A DNA stretch of 64,000 bases from the NCBI RefSeq assembly GCF_900637185.1, contig NZ_LR134352.1, positions 372,001-436,000 on the forward strand. The letters are read 5' to 3'. This document shows positions 1 through 10,407 of this stretch, piece after piece. The stretch's first letter is position 1. Each line of letters starts with the position of its first letter. This DNA is from Nocardia asteroides (GTDB lineage: Bacteria; Actinomycetota; Actinomycetes; Mycobacteriales; Mycobacteriaceae). The notes under the pieces were generated by a model that saw nothing but the letters and a program-made list of their open reading frames with translations, was not told the origin of the DNA and searched no databases. The position numbers were made by a program, and so were the translations under genes.

Positions 1-1387
1 ACGCGTCGGGCGATCGCACCAGCGCTACCGGCATCGCACCGCCGATTCCCGGATTCGCCGTGATCCACCACCCGGCCGCCTCCCATGGCCGCGCGTTTGC
101 TTTCAGCACAACATTGATGCGTCGGACAACTGGGTGCACCTGCCCACCGTCGACGTCGAGCTGGAAGCTGGGGAATCGGTAAGTTCCACCGACCCGCAAG
201 CCGATGAGCTCGTCCCGAGATCGGAGGTACCGCACCGCGCTAGCCCTTCTTTTCGGCACGTCGCTGGTATCGACCACCAGACCCACCTCAGCAGTGGACA
301 TACACTCGAAGTGACGTAAGGTATCGCGCTGCTCCTTCGAGAGCGGGTCAGCCGGTGGAACGTACGACGGTGACCAGAGCGCTTCAGCCGCCCATCCCTT
401 CGGGCACCCCAGGTGGGAATCGGGGAGTCCGAGTTTGCGGAAGTCGACTGTGACGAGCTCGAAGGCTTGCCTGCGCCAGGTCGATGCGGGGTCGAGTTGA
501 GCAGTAAGGAAGGCCAGCACTGCCAACGAGGAATATATCCGCGACTTCGGCGCCGGACCTGCCGCATGAGCCAGGTCGGGAACACCGTCCAATCGGCCGA
601 GTTGCTCGACCATGTTCCTGTTCCACAGCCGACCATGGTGTGCGCAGATGTTGCGCACATACGCCAGATTTGCGATCCAGCTGACCAGCGCGGCGCCGTC
701 ACCATCACAGTCCGCATCGAACACTCCGAACAACTCGGCGATCGAGTTCTTCTGGAGCCGCTTCGTCCCCCGGACCAGCGTCACCAAGCTCCCGAAGGTG
801 AGCAGCTCGGTTACCACCCAGATAGGTAGCGGGAGACCATATCTGGCCTTGAAATGAGCGACGAAATCCTCCCTTGACCGGTCTTCTTCAGCGCGAACCC
901 TCGACAACCACTTGACGTGCTCGCTACCGAGCCAATGTGATCGACTCTCGATCGGCCGATGCTCGTCGAATCCGGTGAATGACGGTTCGAGTGCCGCTGG
1001 ATCGAGATGGGCGAAGGCTCCCGTCTCGCCGAGTACGTAACCGAGTCGCATCCGCAAAGCGACCTCGACTCGTTCGATCCCGTCGAGAACGATCAGGCGC
1101 AACCGCCGATCGAACTCGTAGAGATCGACCACCTGATCAAAGGTGGTTCCGTCGACAAAGAAGTCGCCACGCAGCGCGTCATGTTCCCGGATAGGGCCGT
1201 AGTCTGCGGCATGCTCGCGGAAGATGTACCAATAGCCACTCAATCGGTAGTACCCGATGGCCAACAGCCGCGCCCTCGCGGCCGACTCGTCCGCGATTGC
1301 CAGGCCGCGTGACCGAAGCAGGCCAACCTGCTCAGGAAGTGTCTTGAACGGTTTTCCGTAGGTGGTGACGAGCGAGCGCGTACTGAT
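1..1387 (-). CDS. Abi_2/HEPN abortive-infection-like protein fused to an Xre/ParS-antitoxin-like C-terminal domain (partial at left edge)
   Basis: This minus-strand frame stays open from 1390 to the left edge (about 462 residues), so the 3' end is missing. The N-terminal half reads like Abi_2 (AbiD/AbiF) proteins, with KPFKTLPEQVGLLRSRGL and IGYYRLSGYWYIFREH near the start. At about residues 245-250 there is an RNICAH stretch, which fits the HEPN RNase signature RX4H. The last ~90 residues (RSRDELIGLRVGG, HPVVRRINVVLKA, WWITANPGIGGAMP) resemble the toxin-binding domain of MbcA/ParS antitoxins. Abi proteins of this type are linked to phage exclusion. The start is a problem: between the in-frame stop at 1393-1391 and the conserved core there is no ATG, GTG or TTG. 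An ATC at 1387 lies 7 nt after a G-run that could act as a ribosome binding site. A 5' frameshift is the alternative. Family is fairly sure; the fusion reading is inference. Confidence 0.7.
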   Translation of the reverse strand, partial: MSTRSLVTTYGKPFKTLPEQVGLLRSRGLAIADESAARARLLAIGYYRLSGYWYIFREHAADYGPIREHDALRGDFFVDGTTFDQVVDLYEFDRRLRLIVLDGIERVEVALRMRLGYVLGETGAFAHLDPAALEPSFTGFDEHRPIESRSHWLGSEHVKWLSRVRAEEDRSREDFVAHFKARYGLPLPIWVVTELLTFGSLVTLVRGTKRLQKNSIAELFGVFDADCDGDGAALVSWIANLAYVRNICAHHGRLWNRNMVEQLGRLDGVPDLAHAAGPAPKSRIYSSLAVLAFLTAQLDPASTWRRQAFELVTVDFRKLGLPDSHLGCPKGWAAEALWSPSYVPPADPLSKEQRDTLRHFECMSTAEVGLVVDTSDVPKRRASAVRYLRSRDELIGLRVGGTYRFPSFQLDVDGGQVHPVVRRINVVLKANARPWEAAGWWITANPGIGGAMPVALVRSPDA

Positions 1388-1760
1388 GACTCAACCCCCC
1401 CTGCTAATATGCAACTACATGGCCGATCGTCCACTCCCGCCCCAGGGAGGGGCGGTCGGTTCTCTTGTCGAAGCACAATCTGTGGCTACAGGCGAGCGCG
1501 AGGCTCCCGCATCGATACTGCGCACACCTCGTCGTGGCAGTGTAGGCCGCGGCGACGAGCACGCGAACAAGATCACCGACGGGTATCGATGACGGCGACA
1601 GCGCGCCAAGCCGCGATCGGCGGCATACGATCCGTCCGGCGACCGGGACCGTGACGAGCATCCCTGCACCCGACGAGGCGTTTTTAGGGATACTGGAGTC
1701 GGGGCCCGCCGCGAGGCGGGGCCACATTGCAGCAATTCCAGGGAAAGGGAGCTTGACGAC
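1388..1760. other. non-coding stretch between the Abi gene and the flavohemoglobin gene
   Basis: I see no convincing gene here. The stretch must hold the promoters of the two divergent neighbours. A GC-rich inverted repeat, GGCCCGCC/GGCGGGGCC, lies near 1704-1724, shortly before the flavohemoglobin start, and could be a leader hairpin. Confidence 0.4.
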
Positions 1761-2921
1761 GTGGATGCGCGTTCGCTTGCGCTGGTCCGCGCCGATTTCC
1801 GCGGGGTGTCCGAGACGCCCGGTGGTCCTGAGCGGCTGATCAGCGCTTTCTACGGTCACCTGTTCGCGCAGAACCCGGCGTTACGGGAGCTGTTCCCGCC
1901 CGCCATGGACATGATGCCCAAGCGTCTGGTCACGGCGCTGCAGTATGTCCTGGACAACCTGGAGGACTTCGAGCGCGCGCAGAAGTTCCTCGAGCAACTC
2001 GCCCGCGACCACCGCAAATACGGGGTCGAGGCGGACCACTACGACATGGCGGGCCGGGCGCTGCTCGCGGCGCTGCGCACCTTCCACGGCAACCGGTGGA
2101 CCAGGGAACTGCACGAGGGCTGGAGCGACATCACCATCCTGGTCTCGGCCTCCATGGCGATCGGCGCGAACGAGGACAAGTCGCAGCCGTTCTGGGGCGC
2201 GACCGTGGTGGGCCACCGCAAGGTGCTCGACGATCTGGCCATCGTGCGGCTGCAGGCCGACGGGCCGATCCCGTTCAAGGCCGGCCAGTACGTGCCGGTG
2301 CAGGTGCCGCAGCGGCCGAACATGTGGCGCTACTTCTCCCCCGCGATCCCCGCGAATCCGTACGGCGAGATCGAGTTCCACGTGCGCCGGATCAGCGGCG
2401 GCTGGGTGAGCCCGGCGATCGTCAACGACACCAAGGTCGGCGATCGATGGAAGATCGCGGGCCCGCTCGGCGGCCTGCACGTGGACCGGGAATCCGGCCG
2501 CGACGTGCTGTTCATCGGTTCGGGCACCGGCATCGCGCCGCTGCGCGCCCAGCTCATCGAGATGAGTCAGCGCGGGATCAACCCGCGCGTGCACTTCTTC
2601 ATCGGCGGCCGCTTCCCCGGCGACCTCTACGACGTCGACAACATGTGGCAGCTGTCTCAGTCCAACCCGTGGCTGACCGTGGTGCCGGTGTGCGAGGAAC
2701 GCGACGACCCGTGGTGGTATCCGCAGGCACCGGCCAACTCACCGACCGGCATGCACCGGCGGCTCGTCGGTAACCTGGGTGCGGTGGTCACCAGCTTCGG
2801 CGCGTGGTCCGACCGCCAGATCCAGATCGCCGGCTCGCCCCGGATGATCGCCGACACCCGCCGCGCCCTCATCCGGGCAGGCACCCCACCACAGATCATC
2901 GCCGCCGACCCGGTCGGCTGA
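1761..2921 (+). CDS. flavohemoglobin-like protein (globin + FAD/NAD oxidoreductase), type II-like
   Basis: The 386-residue protein has a globin domain (about 1-140) followed by a ferredoxin-reductase-like FAD and NAD(P) module (about 150-380). Flavohemoglobins use NAD(P)H to drive NO dioxygenation or related redox chemistry in the cytoplasm. Visible haem-side residues are the B10 Tyr31 in AFYGHLF and the proximal His84 in ARDHRKYG. The E7 position, usually Gln, falls on Met in MDMMPKRL. The usual FAD motif RxYS reads RYFS (after NMW), so the Tyr is Phe. The NAD-binding GSGTGIAPLRAQ is intact. These deviations recall the type II flavohemoglobins known in mycobacteria, so classical NO dioxygenase activity is not assured. 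The GTG start at 1761 is supported by AAGGGAG nine bases upstream. A globin-less relative follows 38 nt downstream and a paralogue lies beyond it on the other strand. Confidence 0.85.
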   Translation: MDARSLALVRADFRGVSETPGGPERLISAFYGHLFAQNPALRELFPPAMDMMPKRLVTALQYVLDNLEDFERAQKFLEQLARDHRKYGVEADHYDMAGRALLAALRTFHGNRWTRELHEGWSDITILVSASMAIGANEDKSQPFWGATVVGHRKVLDDLAIVRLQADGPIPFKAGQYVPVQVPQRPNMWRYFSPAIPANPYGEIEFHVRRISGGWVSPAIVNDTKVGDRWKIAGPLGGLHVDRESGRDVLFIGSGTGIAPLRAQLIEMSQRGINPRVHFFIGGRFPGDLYDVDNMWQLSQSNPWLTVVPVCEERDDPWWYPQAPANSPTGMHRRLVGNLGAVVTSFGAWSDRQIQIAGSPRMIADTRRALIRAGTPPQIIAADPVG

Positions 2922-2959
2922 GACCACTTCCCGCACCGCCCGTTTCGCGAAAGAGACTG

Positions 2960-3715
2960 ATGAGCGAGATTCCCGATCCCGCCTGGACGGCGACCGTCGT
3001 CGGCCACCACCGCCTGCGCAACGACCTCGCCGTGATCCGGTTGATCGGTGATTTCGTGCCGTTCGCCGCCGGCGGTTCGGTGGAGGTGGAAGTGCCGCAG
3101 CATCCCGGCGTGCGGCGCAGGTACTCCCCGGCGCTGCCGCCCTCGCTGGACGGCAAGCTGGAGTTCCACGTGCGCACGGTGCCCGGCGGCTGGTGCTCGA
3201 GTTCGATCGTCGCCGACACCAAGCCCGGCGACCAGTGGCGAATCAACGCGCCGCACGGCGTCTTCCACATCGATCCCGAAGCGGCCGAGGTGGTGATGAT
3301 CGCGGGCGGCACCGGCCTGGCGCCCATGCGCGCGCAGATCCTCGACCTGGCCCGGCAGGAGAACCCGCCCCGCACCTACCTGTTCTACGGCGGCCGCTCC
3401 CCGCGCGACCTCTACGCCTCGGACATGCTGTTCCTGCTGGCGGGCGAATTGCCGTGGCTGACGGTGATTCCGGTGGTGGAGAGCCCCGACGACCCGTCGA
3501 TCCGCGACGAGTGGCACGAGCACTCCCGCGTCGACATCGGCTTCGCGGAGGCCGAGATGCTGCACGGCACCCTCGCCGACGTGGCGGCCGCGCACGGTCC
3601 GTTCGATCAGCATCAGGTGCTGGTCTGCGGTTCACCGGCGATGGTCCGCACCACGGTGGATCGCCTGATCGCGGGCGGCACTCCCCCGGCGAACATCATC
3701 GCCGAGGGCGCTTAG
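2960..3715 (+). CDS. globin-less FAD/NAD(P)-binding oxidoreductase, paralogue of the flavohemoglobin reductase module
   Basis: The 251-residue protein aligns over its whole length with the reductase half of the two flanking flavohemoglobins but has no globin domain. It keeps the canonical FAD motif RRYSP and a nucleotide-binding GGTGLAPMRAQ. It therefore looks like a complete FNR-type reductase that passes electrons from NAD(P)H to an unknown acceptor, possibly one of the neighbouring globins. It probably forms an operon with the upstream flavohemoglobin gene (38-nt gap). The ATG at 2960 has only a weak AAGAGA upstream. Its stop overlaps the stop of the convergent flavohemoglobin gene by four bases. 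It could have arisen by duplication followed by loss of the globin part. Confidence 0.8.
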   Translation: MSEIPDPAWTATVVGHHRLRNDLAVIRLIGDFVPFAAGGSVEVEVPQHPGVRRRYSPALPPSLDGKLEFHVRTVPGGWCSSSIVADTKPGDQWRINAPHGVFHIDPEAAEVVMIAGGTGLAPMRAQILDLARQENPPRTYLFYGGRSPRDLYASDMLFLLAGELPWLTVIPVVESPDDPSIRDEWHEHSRVDIGFAEAEMLHGTLADVAAAHGPFDQHQVLVCGSPAMVRTTVDRLIAGGTPPANIIAEGA

Positions 3716-4881
3716 AACAGCGGGTCGTGCCGGATCGACTTGGCCTGGGTGCCGGCGGCCATCAGGCGGAACTTGGTGGTCTGCACCATCGAGGGTGAGC
3801 CGACGATCTGCACGTCACGGTCGGCCCACGGGCCGTAGCTGGCGACGACCTTGCCGATCTGGCCGGTCATCCGCGGTTCCAGACCGGGTAGCTCGGCCTG
3901 GGGTTCGCCGGAATCGTAGTACCACCAGGGGTTCTCGTCGCTCTCGCTGACCGGGGTGACGGTGAGCCACTTGTTGGCCATGGCGAGCTGGCTCAGCACC
4001 TGCAGGTCGTAGAGGTCGCACGGGTGGTGGCCGCCGACGAACAGGTGGACCTTCGGGTTCACCCGGCGCTGCGCCATCGACATGATCTGCGCGCGCAGCG
4101 GCGCGATACCGGTGCCGCAGCCCACCATCAGCATCTTGCGCTTGGTGTTGCGCGGCACGCCGAGCCCGCCCAGCGGGGAGCCGAGCAGCCACTGGTCGCC
4201 GACGGCGGTGTGCGACACCATCGCCGGGCTGACCCAGCCGCCGAGCACACTGCGGACGTGGAACTCGATCTCGCCGTTGGCGTTGGCCGGGTTGGCCGGG
4301 GACAGGTAGCGCCACATCCGGGGCCGCGCGGGCACCTGCACGCTGAGGTACTGGCCCGCCGCGTACTGCATGGGCTGTTCCAGCTGGACCCGGATGACCG
4401 CGAGATTGCGCAGTACCTCACGACGTTCGACGACGGTGGCCGACCAAGCCGCGGGGGTGGTCTCCTTGTCGGCGGCGCTGATCATGGCACCGCTGATGGT
4501 GGCCAGGCCCTCGTCCCAGGCGCTGGCGACCTCGTCGGTCCACATCTCGGTGCCGGCGAACTGGCGCATGGCCGACTTCAGCGAGTTGGCGACGGCCACA
4601 TAGTGCGCGGGCTGCACGCCGTACTTGCGATGGTCGCGGCCGAGCTGGGCCAGGAAGGGCAGCAGCTTGTCGGGCTCTTCCAGCCGGTCGAGCGCGTAGG
4701 AGATCGCCTTGACGAGCCGGTCACGCTGGGAGTCCATGGCGGCCGGGAAGTAGTCACGGATACCGGGATAGTCCGTGAACAGGATCGAGTAGAACGACCT
4801 GGCTAGCTTCTCGGGCCCACCGTCTTCCGCAGCAACCGCCTTGAACGTAGTTCGGATCAAAGCGACAGTCCGCGAATCCAT
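3712..4881 (-). CDS. flavohemoglobin-like protein, second copy
   Basis: The 389-residue protein has the same layout as the gene at 1761: globin domain, then FAD and NAD(P) modules. The proximal His84 lies in GRDHRKYG, and the E7 Gln is kept in MDSQRDRL, unlike in the first copy. The FAD motif reads RYLS, so the Tyr of RxYS is again missing. GCGTGIAPLRAQ marks the NAD-binding part. The role is haem-dependent NO or redox chemistry in the cytosol. I chose ATG 4881, which matches the start of the first copy; a GTG nine bases upstream is possible. The 5' region holds a short ACAT-N5-ATGT palindrome (5011-5023) that could be an operator. The convergent overlap with the reductase gene makes a compact three-gene redox island. 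Confidence 0.85.
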   Translation of the reverse strand: MDSRTVALIRTTFKAVAAEDGGPEKLARSFYSILFTDYPGIRDYFPAAMDSQRDRLVKAISYALDRLEEPDKLLPFLAQLGRDHRKYGVQPAHYVAVANSLKSAMRQFAGTEMWTDEVASAWDEGLATISGAMISAADKETTPAAWSATVVERREVLRNLAVIRVQLEQPMQYAAGQYLSVQVPARPRMWRYLSPANPANANGEIEFHVRSVLGGWVSPAMVSHTAVGDQWLLGSPLGGLGVPRNTKRKMLMVGCGTGIAPLRAQIMSMAQRRVNPKVHLFVGGHHPCDLYDLQVLSQLAMANKWLTVTPVSESDENPWWYYDSGEPQAELPGLEPRMTGQIGKVVASYGPWADRDVQIVGSPSMVQTTKFRLMAAGTQAKSIRHDPLF

Positions 4882-5432
4882 ATGTGTCACAACCTCGTTT
4901 CGCCATCGAACGCTAGCCGCGCCGGCGAGTGACGGGCTGGGAGGACACTCGTCAGCAGCCGATGCGAGAAGTCTAGGCGAGGTTTGCCAGCTTCGGAATC
5001 GTACTCTTAAACATCACGCATGTAATTCTCGAAAAACCAGCTGGTACTCATCAGTATCAGTTAGAAACATACCCTAAGACCGTTAAGGGCCGGTAAACAT
5101 GACCTGACCCTTGACTGTTCTTCCCGGCAAAAACGGCAAATATCCACGAACATGCCTGGTAGAGCGACCCTTCCGCTACGGATCGGACACCCGACAATCC
5201 GACGCGCCGTGCCGCGACACGCGGGGAGGGTGTGTCGGAGCGCCGGGTCCGCGCTGCGGAAACAGCTTCCGTTTGATCCGAATTCAGCGTCCGGACAGCA
5301 AACTTCCGTGATGGTCCCGAGATAAACCCCCACCTCACAGCCCTGCCGCCGGACAACCCGGACACAAGATCACGAATAAATGGGTTGCTGGAGAATCACC
5401 AGCCGATCGCCGGCAGTTGACCGGCCGACGAA
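4882..5432. other. intergenic region between the flavohemoglobin and hspR genes
   Basis: About 550 bases without a convincing gene; short open frames here have no recognisable protein features. The segment 4990-5100 is clearly richer in A and T than its surroundings and probably holds the promoter of the leftward flavohemoglobin gene. It contains the imperfect palindrome ACATCACGCATGT at 5011-5023. Confidence 0.4.
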
Positions 5433-5482
5433 CGGGCCCCCGGACCGCGTCCGCCGCAGCGGGACACGGACCCGGGGGCCCG
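5433..5482 (-). terminator. hairpin downstream of hspR
   Basis: An 11-bp perfect inverted repeat, CGGGCCCCCGG (5433-5443) with CCGGGGGCCCG (5472-5482), lies just after the hspR stop. It is placed to end the dnaK-grpE-dnaJ-hspR transcript. There is no U-run, which is common for actinobacterial terminators. Confidence 0.5.
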
Positions 5483-5496
5483 ATGCATCGTGGGAC

Positions 5497-5931
5497 TCAG
5501 CGCCGATGGCGTGGCTGCCACACCACCAGCGCGGTACTGCGCTGGGGCGGCGACAGGTCGGGCCGGTAGCCCGCCCGCAACCGCTCCAGCTCCGCGCTCA
5601 TCTCCTCGACGCGCTGTTGCAGCGCCTCCACCTGATTGGTGAGTTCGATGATGCGTTTGATGCCGGCGAGGTTGACCCCCTCGTCCTGCGACAGCCGCTG
5701 CACCTCGCGCAGCAGTTCGACGTCGCGGGCCGAGTATCGGCGTCCGCCACCCGAAGTGCGTTGGGGCGTGACCAAACCCAGCCGGTCGTACGTGCGCAGC
5801 GTCTGCGCGTGCATACCCGCCAGCTGAGCCGCCACCGAGATCATGAAGAACTCGGCACGCGAGGTCCCACCCGACGCGGACTTCGGGTCCGGATTCGGAT
5901 TTGCGCCTCTCCCGACGCCCTCCGTGGTCAC
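5497..5931 (-). CDS. hspR: heat-shock repressor HspR (MerR family)
   Basis: The 144-residue protein has a MerR-type winged helix with ISVAAQLAGMHAQTLRTYDR, the hallmark of HspR, then GLVTPQRTSGGGRRYS and a coiled-coil segment (TNQVEALQQRVEEMSAELERL). HspR represses the dnaK operon by binding HAIR inverted repeats and uses DnaK as co-repressor; release on heat shock raises expression. It is the last gene of dnaK-grpE-dnaJ-hspR, 46 bases after dnaJ, which is the usual autoregulated actinobacterial arrangement. HAIR-like sites are visible upstream of dnaK. A GTG at 5931 is the probable start, giving a slightly longer N-terminus than usual. Confidence 0.95.
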   Translation of the reverse strand: MTTEGVGRGANPNPDPKSASGGTSRAEFFMISVAAQLAGMHAQTLRTYDRLGLVTPQRTSGGGRRYSARDVELLREVQRLSQDEGVNLAGIKRIIELTNQVEALQQRVEEMSAELERLRAGYRPDLSPPQRSTALVVWQPRHRR

Positions 5932-5977
5932 GCTGCGCTACCTCCTCCGGGCGCTGAGCTCGATGCGCGGGACATCG

Positions 5978-7159
5978 TCAAGCACCCGCCCATCCCGCAC
6001 GCGGATCGAAGCCACCCGCCTTCTCCGCCTCCTGGTAGCGCTTGAGCGCGTCGGTGGCATCGGAGTCCAGGTTCTGCGGTACCGCGACCTTCACCGTGAC
6101 CAGCAGGTCACCGGCGCCGCCCGCCGCGCCGCGCTTGGGCACACCACGACCGCGTACCCGCAGGATACGCCCGTCGGCGGTGCCCGGCGGCACCTTCACG
6201 CCGACCCGGCCGTCCAGCGTCGGCACGGAAACAGTTGTCCCCAGCACCAATTCGCTGTAGCTCACCGGGAGCACCAGGGTGAGGTCGTCGCCCTGACGGC
6301 CGAACACCTTGTCCTGGCTGACGTGCACGGTCACGTACAGGTCGCCCGAAGGCGCCCCGCGCAGGCCCGCTTCGCCCTGCCCGGCCAGCCGGATCTTCTG
6401 TCCGTCACTGACACCCGGCGGGATCCGCACCGTGATGGTGCGGGTCCGGTTCTGGATGCCGGTGCCCGAGCAGTCGGTGCACGGGTCGTCGATGATCGAC
6501 CCGGTGCCGCGGCAGTCGTCACAGGGCTCGCTGAAACCGAACGCGCCCTGATTGCGGCTGACCACGCCGGAACCGTTGCAGTGCGGACACACCCGCGGGC
6601 TGGTGCCCGGCTTGGCGCCGCTGCCGTGACAGGTCGTACACGGCGACGGACTGGTCATCCGCAGCGGAACGGTGACACCCTGGGCCGCCTCGCGGAAGCC
6701 CAGCGTGGTCTCGGTCTCCACATCGGCGCCCCGGCGCGGACGGCTCGCGCCGCGCGCGCCGCCCCGGTTGAACAGCCCGCCCAGCAGATCGCCGAGCCCG
6801 CCGTCACCCGCGCCGGCGCCGCCGGCCTGGCCGAAGATGTCACCGATGTTGAAGTCCTGCGAGAACCCGCCCGCGGCACCGGGATTGAACCCGCCACCGC
6901 CGTAGCCGCGCCCGCCACCGCCCGCGAACAGGCGGCGCGTCTCGTCGTACTCCTTGCGCTTGGCCGGATCCGACAGCACGGCGTTGGCCTCGCTGACCGC
7001 CTTGAACCGCTCCTCGGCCTTGGTGTCACCCGGATTGGAATCCGGGTGCAGGTCACGAGCGAGCTTGCGGTAGGCCTTCTTGATCTCGTCCTGCGAGGCG
7101 CCGGAGGAGACACCCAGCTCCTTGTAGAAGTCCTTCTCGATCCACTCCCGTTGGCTCAC
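5978..7159 (-). CDS. dnaJ: chaperone DnaJ (DnaJ1)
   Basis: The 393-residue type I J-protein has a J domain (about 10-75) with [18 protein letters not shown] carrying HPD, a Gly-rich linker, and a zinc domain with four CxxCxGxG-type repeats ([32 protein letters not shown]). The C-terminal substrate-binding domain follows. It delivers unfolded clients to DnaK and stimulates its ATPase. The GTG start at 7159 follows a strong GGAGGAG, 24 bases after grpE. As the gene sits between grpE and hspR it is the operon-borne DnaJ1 and not a stand-alone DnaJ2. Confidence 0.97.
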   Translation of the reverse strand: MSQREWIEKDFYKELGVSSGASQDEIKKAYRKLARDLHPDSNPGDTKAEERFKAVSEANAVLSDPAKRKEYDETRRLFAGGGGRGYGGGGFNPGAAGGFSQDFNIGDIFGQAGGAGAGDGGLGDLLGGLFNRGGARGASRPRRGADVETETTLGFREAAQGVTVPLRMTSPSPCTTCHGSGAKPGTSPRVCPHCNGSGVVSRNQGAFGFSEPCDDCRGTGSIIDDPCTDCSGTGIQNRTRTITVRIPPGVSDGQKIRLAGQGEAGLRGAPSGDLYVTVHVSQDKVFGRQGDDLTLVLPVSYSELVLGTTVSVPTLDGRVGVKVPPGTADGRILRVRGRGVPKRGAAGGAGDLLVTVKVAVPQNLDSDATDALKRYQEAEKAGGFDPRAGWAGA

Positions 7160-7183
7160 CGGGCATCTCCTCCTCTCGCGTTC

Positions 7184-7740
7184 TTATTGGTTGTCGCCGT
7201 CGGCATCCGAATCCGATGCCCCCACGGCCTCGGCATCGGTTACCCCGACCAGCGCGTGCCGAAGCACCCGGTCGCCGAACCGATAGCCCTTGCGCATCAC
7301 CAGACCGATGACCGGATCGGCACCCGAGCCCTCGTGCTGCACGGCCTCGTGCAGCGTCGGGTCGAACGCCTCGCCGACCGCGCCGAACTCGACGAGACCC
7401 TGCTTGGTGAGCGCGGTCTCGAGCTTGTCGGCGACGGACTTGAGCGGGCCGGTCTCCAGGTCGCCGTGCGCCCTGGCCCGGTCCAGATCGTCGAGCACAC
7501 CGAGCAGCTCGGTCACCACCGCGGCCTTGGCCGCGTCGATGTTCGCCTGACGATCCCGCTCCACCCGGCGGCGGTAGTTCGCGTATTCCGCGGTCAACCG
7601 CTGCAGGTCGGCGGTGCGCTCGGCCAGCTCGTCGCTGACCGGCGCCTCGGCCTCGCCGTCGGGCGATTCCGCCGCCGCGGCGGCGGAATCGGTGTCCTCG
7701 ACGATGTCTTCGATCAGCTCCTGTTCGGAGTTGGCCTCGG

Positions 7741-7744
<4 letters not shown>
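7184..7744 (-). CDS. grpE: nucleotide exchange factor GrpE
   Basis: The 186-residue protein has an acidic N-terminus, a long helix ([20 protein letters not shown]), and the typical GrpE C-terminal motif with GFGAV-like and HEAVQHE elements followed by [20 protein letters not shown]. GrpE promotes ADP release from DnaK. The GTG start overlaps the dnaK stop by four bases (GTGA), indicating translational coupling inside the HspR-controlled operon. The acidic extensions are usual for actinobacterial GrpE. Confidence 0.96.
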
Positions 7745-9585
<1,841 letters not shown>

Positions 9586-9632
9586 AGTGGTTCCTCCTGT
9601 TTGACAGTACTTGGGGCAACAGTCTCAGCAAC

Positions 9633-9708
9633 GCTGAGCGCGGTGGGCTCAATCCTGCCCTCGAGCTCTCCCGGGAGTCAACCCAGACTTGAGTCACACA
9701 CGCTCAAC
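9633..9708 (-). promoter_or_regulatory. dnaK promoter with two HAIR-like HspR operators
   Basis: HAIR consensus is CTTGAGT-N7-ACTCAAG. A good site lies at 9688-9708 (CTTGAGT-N7-GCTCAAC) and a weaker one at 9633-9653 (GCTGAGC-N7-GCTCAAT). Between them, on the minus strand, are a -35 TTGACT (9681-9676) and a -10 CAGGAT (9657-9652) with an 18-bp spacer. The two operators bracket the promoter, as expected for HspR repression of dnaK. Confidence 0.7.
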
Positions 9709-9861
9709 ATCGTTGATCCACACAACCAGCACCTGCGGCGATTCATTCCCCACCGCGGAAAAAACTTTCCCGACCCGGCCGCCATTCTTGCCACCCCCAC
9801 GCTCAACCGCACCGGCTGATGCCACTTCGTGACCGCGCCGAGACCGCGCGGCGGCGCCGGG

Positions 9862-10329
9862 TCAGCGGGTGAGGCCGGGGTGGATGCCGGGGCGCAGGCC
9901 GTTGGCGGCGGCGGTGCGCTGGAGGAGGTCGAGGAAGGTGGCGCGGTCCTCGGGGGTGAGGGCCGCGAGGAGGTCGGCGTCGAGGGTCTCGACCGCGGAT
10001 TCGGCCTGGGTCAGCAGGGCGTGGGCGGCGGGGAGCAGGTAGAGGGCGTGGGCGCGGCGGTCGGTGGGGTGGCGGCGGCGTTCCACCAGGCCGCGGGACT
10101 CGAGATCGTCGACCAGGGAGACCATCACGTTGCGGTGGATGTCGAGGGCCTCGCCCAGCTCCTGCTGCGTGCGGCCGTCGTGCTGGCTCAACAGCTTGAG
10201 CATGCCGAAATGCCGGGGCTTGATGCCCAGCGGCGCGAGCAGGTCGGCGAACCGGTACGCGGTGTGGAAGCCCAGCTGGCCGAGGAGGAAGGCGGGGTGG
10301 GCGGACAGCGGGGCGGCGTCATCGGTCAC
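9862..10329 (-). CDS. MarR-family transcriptional regulator
   Basis: The 155-residue protein has the MarR winged-helix core: a dimer helix, then LGIKPRHFGMLKLLSQHDG, the recognition region GEALDIHRNVMVSLVDDLE, and the wing GLVERRRHPTDRRAHALYL. MarR proteins usually repress a divergent transporter gene and are released by a small ligand. Here the divergent neighbour is a 14-helix efflux pump, and a palindrome lies between them, so local repression of itself and the pump is likely. The GTG at 10329 is the chosen start; another GTG 21 bases upstream is possible. No strong ribosome binding site decides between them. Confidence 0.88.
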   Translation of the reverse strand: MTDDAAPLSAHPAFLLGQLGFHTAYRFADLLAPLGIKPRHFGMLKLLSQHDGRTQQELGEALDIHRNVMVSLVDDLESRGLVERRRHPTDRRAHALYLLPAAHALLTQAESAVETLDADLLAALTPEDRATFLDLLQRTAAANGLRPGIHPGLTR

Positions 10330-10364
10330 GGGTCGAGGATACCCACTCACGCACGACCGGTGAT

Positions 10365-10407
10365 TGCACTCTTGTGTGATTATCACTTGAGGTGCATAGT
10401 TTGAGAG
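10365..10407 (+). promoter_or_regulatory. promoter and palindromic operator between marR and the MFS gene
   Basis: The palindrome GTGATTATCAC (10376-10386) is nested in a wider repeat, TGCAC (10365-10369) with GTGCA (10392-10396). A -35-like TTGTGT (10372-10377) and a -10-like CATAGT (10395-10400) are 17 bp apart, with the palindrome between them. The pump's GTG start falls seven bases after the -10 element, so its mRNA may be leaderless. Confidence 0.55.

Noticed and set aside
103..829. Short open frames on both strands in the first kilobase
   Set aside because: They are out-of-frame shadows of the Abi-type gene that runs off the left edge in another minus-strand frame.
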